Shown: in pieces, positions 60,601 to 64,000 of the stretch | Layout of the letters: each line of letters begins with the position of its first letter | Numbering within the stretch: the stretch's first letter is position 1 | Source of the DNA: Ectocarpus siliculosus | Lineage: Eukaryota > Sar > Phaeophyceae > Ectocarpales > Ectocarpaceae | NCBI GenBank assembly: GCA_000310025.1 | Contig: FN649742.1 | Coordinates: forward strand, 4,991,772-5,055,771 | Length of the DNA: 64,000 nt | Direction of reading: 5' to 3' | The notes under the pieces: model-generated | Seen by the model: the letters and a program-made list of their open reading frames with translations, nothing else | Databases searched by the model: none | What the model was told of the DNA's origin: nothing | Position numbers and translations under genes: made by a program

Positions 60601-62257
60601 ACACTTCGAGCCCAGGATACAACAGTGGTTGTTGTGGTCATCCTGCCCTCCCGCTACTGCAGTGCTGGTGCCACATCACTACTGACATCGAGGGTACCTC
60701 CACAGCCACGACTACAATACCCCAATCGTATAGACTACCGCGCCCATGGTACATTTACCTGGGTGACATCCTTCCTATGACACCATTTATAGCTCCAATA
60801 ACCGTGCGATAACGTGGCGCAACTACCCTCTAGGGGGTCGAGCGCGGTGGAAACGTCTGACTTCTTTCCTGGCGATTCTGCTTGCTCCATTCTCTCGCGG
60901 ACCTGCAAGATACGGTGATTGAGGGCGGGAAAAGACCCACAAAACAAACGCAGCGGACGACGGATGAAGCGCAACGGAGCAGCTATTCGCAGATGCAGTG
61001 CTTGCAGACGGGGCGGTAAAAGGGGGACTTGGGGGAACCCTTTGTGTACAGAAAAATATCAGCGTAGATACCCGTAGAAGAAAAAGTAGTGCGGCATGGT
61101 GTAGTCTAGAGCAACGCATCCCGTGCTCGTATATGGAGATAAGAGAGACAGCAGGTAAAACGCCCCCGCTTTGGAAAACCTAAAGTGCCGGACTACTCTG
61201 TTGCACCTGTTGCAATCAAGGTGCTGCTGCCGAGCGCGCAGCCAATTGTATAACCTCGGTGCTAAGAACATTACGCTAAAGAAAGTTAACCGTAAGACCA
61301 GGGTGCTCAGCTAAGAATTCCACAACAAAAAGCTATACATTCGCTGTTGGGTTACCCCACAGAGGGGGATAAGAAACCAGCCTCAGCCCCGGGCAAAGTA
61401 AGAGGTTCTTCAGCTGTGGCGTCTCCTGAACACTAACTTTTCACACGGGTTACCCCACAGAGGGGGATAAGAAACCAGCCTCAGCCCCGGGCAAAGTAAG
61501 AGGTTCTTCAGCTGTGGCGTCTCCTGAACACTAACTTTTCACACGCGTAACTCGTCTCTGCCGTCAGAACAGACTCTCACCGTGCAGGTGTGCAAGACGC
61601 CATCGACGTCCGTGAAGGTGTACGACGGAAACACAGCCGATTCGCCCCTTGACGCCTCACTACTCGATCGTTTATCATCGCCATCCCCGGTGCCCGACGC
61701 CAGGGTGGCCTGGGCAAGGGCTGCTTCCATGAAGTTGATGCTCTGATGCCAACAAAACATGAAATAGTTCAGACAAAACGGCGCCCATATTCAAAAACCG
61801 CAGAGAGGACACAGGGCTGCGTCCCAATTGGCTGGCAAATGTTGCGACTTTGCGCCGCTGTTATCGCCCAGAGTCTGTTCCCTTTCGGCATCTGTTTAGT
61901 GCGGAGTTTGTGTTGACGAGTTGGTGGATGAACCGCTCACTCACATGCTTCTCTTGTGCGGAACCCCATACACACAAGCCAAGAGGAACAGCGAACCTTG
62001 GTGGCGGTGAAATCACGCCGCATATTGACATGGTCCACAGACAAGAGGTTCGACTACACGCACTGTTGCGCATGATTCCTCACCATATCAGCCCTCATGC
62101 TCTCCATCACCTCCACACTGCGGTCCTGCACGAGGTCGAGCCCAACCATGGGTCTTGTCTCGTAAGCGAGACCTGTTGGCACGGCGAGAAGTGAAATCAC
62201 CGACATCACACCCACAATCCCAAAGGAGGGCTGAACCGGCATGCTTCGCTGAAGCAT
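55843..62257 (-). CDS. Erlectin/OS-9 family lectin with two MRH domains, 11 exons
   Basis: Predicted ER lectin that reads N-glycans on misfolded glycoproteins for ER-associated degradation. Exons: 62257-62084, 61742-61581, 60902-60759, 60005-59861, 59478-59348, 58873-58745, 58142-58014, 57708-57671, 57351-57221, 56375-56281, 55995-55843; 1431 nt, 476 aa, near human erlectin (483). The signal peptide ends about residue 31 (SLLAVPTGLA). MRH1 (about 140-312): Cys140, GYWSYKWC, TQFH (Gln160), GARRFLKTTITC (Arg263/264), Glu296, CSY (Tyr302), Cys312. MRH2 (about 346-475): Cys346, ETWWAYKLC, FSQYH (Gln369), Arg440, Glu459, CHY (Tyr465), Cys475. All four sugar-contact positions (Q, R, E, Y) are kept in both. 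A roughly 70-residue polar insertion interrupts MRH1. The small exon 8 and the exon 7 donor are the least certain. The stop TAG follows MRH2 directly, but CAG-GTAGGC there could also be a donor to further exons. No KDEL-type ending. Confidence 0.85.
57595..57622. repeat. (AC)14 microsatellite
   Basis: A perfect AC dinucleotide tract of about 28 bp in the lectin intron between exons 8 and 9. Confidence 0.9.
57925..57954. repeat. (CACCAT)5 hexanucleotide repeat
   Basis: Five perfect CACCAT units preceded by degenerate CATCGT units, in the lectin intron between exons 7 and 8. It would read as His or Asp/Gly repeats in some frames but is not in an exon of the model. Confidence 0.9.
60122..60306. 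repeat. 185-bp inverted-repeat hairpin (MITE-like) in lectin intron 3
   Basis: The left arm (60122-60205) and right arm (60228-60306) are reverse complements with roughly 88 percent identity over about 78 bp, separated by about 22 bp. The ends are GGGTCAACC and GGTTGAACC. There is no coding capacity. It looks like a foldback or MITE-type element; no clear target-site duplication was found. Confidence 0.8.
61349..61544. repeat. Perfect 98-bp tandem duplication in lectin intron 2
   Basis: 61349-61446 and 61447-61544 are identical as far as I can read. The array begins 36 nt past the exon 2 donor (in transcript sense). Its perfection implies a recent duplication, or an assembly artefact. Confidence 0.9.
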
Positions 62258-62512
62258 GGATAGGCAGGGTCTCCGGCCTACCCGGTGTGGCACAACCCTT
62301 GAAGTCCTCTCCTCTCAGCAGCGCAGCAAGTATGGTAGACAGCAGTGCTGTAAGACTTCACACACAGGCGAAAACAAACGAAGATAATTGCGCCGCATTT
62401 TTCAAACCGTTTTTTTTTTTTTGCGTCGCTGCGTTGCCGACCTTTCGAGAGGATCCGGGTGTACACTGCAGCAGGCGACACGTCTGATGTAGGTGGACAT
62501 GTCGAATGTTCA
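62258..62512. promoter_or_regulatory. Shared upstream region of MRH lectin and right-edge gene
   Basis: About 255 bp separate the lectin ATG (minus) from the first in-frame ATG of the plus-strand gene at 62513. It contains a run of 13 T (62410-62422). No TATA box is evident. The spacing assumes that the plus-strand gene has no further upstream exon. Confidence 0.4.
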
Positions 62513-64000
62513 ATGGGGATGCAAGATTTCAGTATTGCTGCATCTCCAACGTGCTTCACGAGGGCGGATAGGCTTCTAGTAGGGCCGAAAGCGATGTCGG
62601 ACACATCACAACGTGCAGATTTCGTCGATGACCGCCAATCGCCAGCCGTACCTCGTCCATCGATTCTGGGAGGTCACACGCCAGAGAGCACCACACAGAA
62701 GGATGCAGTGCATACGCCACCTGAACTAGGAGGCTCAGTGGGCTGTCACGCGCTAAGCACCTTGGGCAGCGAAGGTGTTGGTGATGATGACCTCGATCTT
62801 GTGAGTCAAAACCCCACTAAAATATGCACGTTTACATGTCTACTGGTGGTCTGTGTGTGCAAGACTGCTGTCCTACGGACAATGACAGAGAACCTCGCAC
62901 TCGACAGCCAGTGAAATAAAGAAAAAACATTCAATAAATAATTTTGAACTGTACAAGAGACCGCGGACGGGGTTCTTCTTCTGTGTGACCCAGATCGGAG
63001 GTCGTCGTGTAGGTAGACGAGCGGCCGCTACATGAACGGGGTGCCAAACAGGTGTTAACAAAATCTGTAGCTTCGTGCAGTTGATGTTGTACAACTAGTC
63101 TACATGTGTAGAACGTCGGTGCGTTGCACGCTGGGAGATACTCTGTCTATTCTACAGACGCGCAGACTTAGGTATGCTTCATGGGTTGTCTTTGGTCGCT
63201 TCGTAGAACCCGGTGGGTTCTTGGCGTTGACAGCTACAGGTTCCCCCGCAAGGAGGACCGTCGCCGGACGTACATGTGCCCATACTGTTGCGTTCCCACT
63301 GGCTGTGTATATATGATTACGGACTGCAGGAGGTGTGTTTCTCGGAGGAGATGGACGGCATGCAAAGCAGCGGTGACAGCAGTAGTAGCTGCGGCAGTGA
63401 CGACTACCTGGCAGGGGACGTTGGCGGCAATAGTCTTGGAGCTCAGAGATTACGCATCAACGAATGGGTAGACCTGGATACTACCGGTCATAACAGCAAC
63501 CAGCACGAAGACACTTGTGCAAACCTGGAATGGTCACAGTTCATCAACTCCGCGCATGGGGTGTTTCAGTACTTGGAAGAGGCGACGGCTGTAATACTTG
63601 ATGTGCCTGGTTTGGAACCTCCTTCCTCACGTCATGAGCACACATCACAGCTACTCGACAACACGGTGGAAGATACTGACGGAAAGCCGGGCCTTGCTAC
63701 CACGTCATCTGGGGTGTTTCTCCCGGGAAATAGTGGTACACCCTCCGAACCAACGTGTTCTCTTCAGGCGACACCCCCTAACCTTCTTGGTGTGAACGAG
63801 AGCCTCAAGGTCATGGTTGAATCGTCAGGTCATGAATCCAATCCTGAATACGACGGGTCCAAGACGCCCGTTGGCTCGGGCTCGGCGAAGCAAGCTTGCC
63901 CTGAACTTCCTTCTGGTCAAACGCCTCTATCGACGAGCAGCGAGCGGGACACGCTGCCTGCGTTGGTTCCAGTTGCCAGTTTGCCGACCGCTATTGTACC
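62459..64000 (+). CDS. Partial gene of unknown function, open at right edge
   Basis: Exon A ends at 62800 before a GTGAGT donor; the frame is open from at least 62459, and the first in-frame ATG at 62513 gives MGMQDFSIAAS. Exon B starts at 63330 after TGCAG and is open in the same phase for 671 nt to the window end. The junction reads GDDDLDL-EVCFSEEMDG, phase 0 on both sides. If exon B stood alone its first ATG would be 63351. The product is acidic and Ser/Gly/Pro-rich (for example SSGDSSSSCGSDDYL), with no recognisable domain, signal peptide or membrane segment so far. An uninterrupted frame of more than 220 codons is unlikely by chance. It may be the N-terminal part of a larger protein. 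Function not recognised. Confidence 0.6.

Noticed and set aside
1-64000. CRISPR arrays, operons, phage or bacterial mobile elements
   Set aside because: No evenly spaced direct repeats with unique spacers, no transposase or integrase frames, and the genes are spliced eukaryotic genes.

Overview
This window is nuclear DNA of an intron-rich eukaryote. It holds about six and a half multi-exon genes in 64 kb, with introns of roughly 200-2000 bp, GT-AG splice sites (many donors read GTG), a GC content slightly above half, and long low-complexity introns. A four-domain voltage-gated Ca channel, a stand-alone GltD with a mitochondrial-type presequence and this gene architecture suggest a stramenopile, most likely a brown alga such as Ectocarpus; that assignment is inference. 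All gene models were assembled by hand from frame, splice sites, phase and family motifs. In every complete model the exon lengths sum to a multiple of three.

Layout: 1-6568 holds no recognisable gene (a decayed tRNA-like sequence, a TATA-like box, short repeats). 17478-6569 (minus) is a 17-exon peptidase family C69 dipeptidase-like protein, secreted and then anchored by a C-terminal membrane helix. 19890-25498 (plus) is an 8-exon glutamate synthase small-subunit (GltD) protein. 43717-28703 (minus) is a 19-exon four-domain voltage-gated channel of about 2051 residues with an EEEE selectivity filter, EF-hand-like and IQ-like segments and a long disordered tail. 48488-45634 (minus) is a 2-exon glutamine-dependent NAD+ synthetase. 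48895-53637 (plus) is an 8-exon ER J-domain protein with a thioredoxin-like fold and a MANF-like C-terminal module. 62257-55843 (minus) is an 11-exon, 476-residue erlectin/OS-9-type lectin with two MRH domains. From about 62459 to the right edge (plus) runs a partial gene of unknown function, open to the window end.

The genes do not form an operon-like unit. Two are ER protein-quality-control factors (J-protein and MRH lectin, convergent, about 2.2 kb apart). GltD and NAD+ synthetase both handle glutamine-derived nitrogen but are not adjacent. Two gene pairs are head-to-head with short shared upstream regions: NAD+ synthetase/J-protein (406 bp) and lectin/right-edge gene (about 255 bp). Notable sequence features are at least three well-supported GC-AG introns, a 47-bp duplication inside the channel's coding tail that is read in two frames, a 185-bp hairpin and a perfect 98-bp duplication in lectin introns, a minisatellite in the C69 gene, and two 100-N assembly gaps flanked by homopolymer G/C runs.
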